Assembly: GCF_003086295.3 (NCBI RefSeq)
Contig: NC_092048.1
Location: forward strand, 70,846,841 to 70,910,840
Direction: 5' to 3'
Length of the DNA: 64,000 nt
Origin: Arachis hypogaea
Taxonomy: Eukaryota > Streptophyta > Magnoliopsida > Fabales > Fabaceae
The notes under the pieces are model-generated. The model did no database searches. It was not told the DNA's origin and saw only the letters and a list, made by a program, of their open reading frames with translations. Shown here piece by piece: positions 62,591 through 64,000 of the stretch. The position numbers and the translations under genes are program-made. Position 1 is the first letter of the stretch; every line of letters starts with the position of its first letter.

Positions 62591-64000
62591 TGTAACATCC
62601 CGTCCAGCAAAATACCTTGCTTAAGTCAGGGTATTTCTACTAGAAAGAACATTACGTAACATTTTCTAGTATTAACTACTAAATTATTGAGCCTTTGTAT
62701 CGAGTTAGCGTTTCAGTTTTAAGAAAATGCCAAAAAATTTTGTTTTTATTCATTAAAATCATGTTTCAAAGATAAACATTGCAAGTAATAATAACAATCA
62801 CATAAATATTATTAATAATTTTTCTTATACATAAGAAATCATATAAACCCAAATACAACACCTACCCCTCTGTATAAAATAAAACCTCAAAGGACAAGAA
62901 CGAGGGGACTCCATGAAAGCAATTAAAATCATAAAGAAAATCTACTAATCGCTTGCAGCTTCATATTGCATCTTCAAACCTGTGTCACTGAAAGGGTGAA
63001 AAATTTGGGCGTGAGAACCAAACCACATGTTCTCAGTAGAGGTCGAGAATGCCGTGAAAGTAAAGAATAAAGAGCAAATGGTTAGTTTCGTTTAAAGATA
63101 TTTAAAAGAACACTGCTTTCATTTGCCTTATGAATCTTCTTGAAAACCAATGATTTAACATTTAAAATCCAAAACCTTCTTTAAAAGCATTAGTTAATTA
63201 TCCAAAATATTAAACTCATATTTTGCTTTATAAAACGCTTAAAAGTTTTTCTAGACGGTATGAATGACTAATTTGTTCTGGGTATAGGTTCATTAAGTTT
63301 ATGATTAACCAGCTTAATCTTTCATACTTTACTAAACCTCAAACACAAACCAGTCACGGCCTCAGGCCCAAGCAATTCAATCAACACCCAAACAATCAAT
63401 TACAAACACAAGTAATGAGATTCAAATACAATCAAGAGCAATTACATCAAGTATAGGAATTAGCAGTTAAATAGAATTATTTGCATAGACAAACCAATTA
63501 CAATATACACACCCAAACAATGTCACATAAATGCATATGATGAACGTCTAGTCCTATTACAGGCCATGTGCTCATGTGTCGGTTGGCTGCCCGCAATCTC
63601 GACATTTATCTTGTCACGAGTAATCGACGATTTCCCAAATACGATTTTCCATTTCCTAATAAATGCACATATAATAATAGTTGCTCATTTGAGATAGCCT
63701 CTGCTTTCTGCAGGAAAATATATATATACTCTGCTCTACTCTGGGAAAACGAAAAATGGTTATAGGTAACTTAGTTTCCCTACAGAAACTTGATGACAAG
63801 TCATCTTAGCCTAGTTTCACTAGTCTTTTTCTTTGTTTTCATTTAGTTTTATGCACTTTCTTAAGCCACAAGTAAGCCAATTGGGTGGAATTTCATGTTT
63901 CCTTAGATTCAATCAACTATGGATGAATTGATGCATTTTCATGAGTTTTATACCATAATTGCTTATATGACAAGAAAAAGAATAACTCTCATGATTAGAG
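62591..64000 (+). repeat. LTR of another retrotransposon, continuing past the window
   Basis: Begins TGTAACATCCCG, an LTR-like tip, and interrupts the Feral-like remnant after CTAAATG. The 1.4 kb to the window end is AT-rich with no coding region that I can support. The family cannot be decided because the second LTR and internal genes are outside. Confidence 0.5.

Overview
This window looks like gene-poor intergenic DNA from a higher plant, most likely a peanut relative (genus Arachis). That assignment is an inference. LTRs starting TGATGAGCGGATAATTTATACGC and rich in GGCGTTNAACGCC palindromes look like the peanut FIDEL/Feral Ty3-gypsy families, and the primer sites match the 3' end of tRNA-Asp, as in Athila-type elements. 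I see no intact host gene. The window is a stack of nested, decayed Ty3-gypsy elements plus two DNA transposons that carry host gene or gene-like fragments.

Layout. (1) 1-13775: element A, a FIDEL-like element whose 5' end lies left of the window. It has broken gag, protease and RT-RNase H, no integrase, and a 3' LTR (4369-13775) split by a 7.84-kb CACTA transposon (4621-12460). The CACTA element holds same-strand exon fragments of a class II formin, an NDR/NDL protein, TIM9 and CDC48. (2) 13776-54689: element D, the oldest layer, with gag, pro, RT, integrase and a third ORF, all broken. Its 5' LTR was hit by A, its integrase by a FIDEL-like LTR insertion (19309-20351) and its 3' LTR by element B. 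(3) 25193-53552: element B with 2.5-kb LTRs. It is interrupted by C (32039-42636, a Feral-like element without RT or integrase, TSD CCACC), by a minus-strand solo LTR of another family G (45068-47434, TSD ATTGG) and by a FIDEL-like solo LTR (49410-51076, TSD ATTTG). (4) 54690-61747: a scrap of a minus-strand LTR, then element E (minus strand, same family as A). E carries a 1.17-kb Mutator-like element (56352-57517, 9-bp TSD TTTAAAATT) and a B-family solo LTR (58797-61319, TSD ATCCT). (5) 61748-64000: a scrap of a Feral-like third ORF and 3' region, then a new LTR starting TGTAACATCCCG that runs off the window.

The complete elements share one plan: LTR, tRNA-Asp primer site, AT-rich leader, gag-pro(-pol), a spacer, a third ORF encoding an Athila-type protein of unknown function, then a polypurine tract. 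Coding decay is mostly single nonsense changes of the C-to-T or G-to-A kind, as expected for silenced, methylated DNA.

The least explained structure is regulatory-looking. Four unrelated LTR families carry arrays of GC-rich palindromes or hairpins near the LTR start, upstream of the TATA box where one can be seen. Elements C and D repeat a similar array ahead of the third ORF. A 12-base motif, TAAGTTTGGTGT, recurs about a dozen times in elements A, B, C and E, and several copies follow a short GGGA-loop hairpin. These are the best candidates for an undescribed system.
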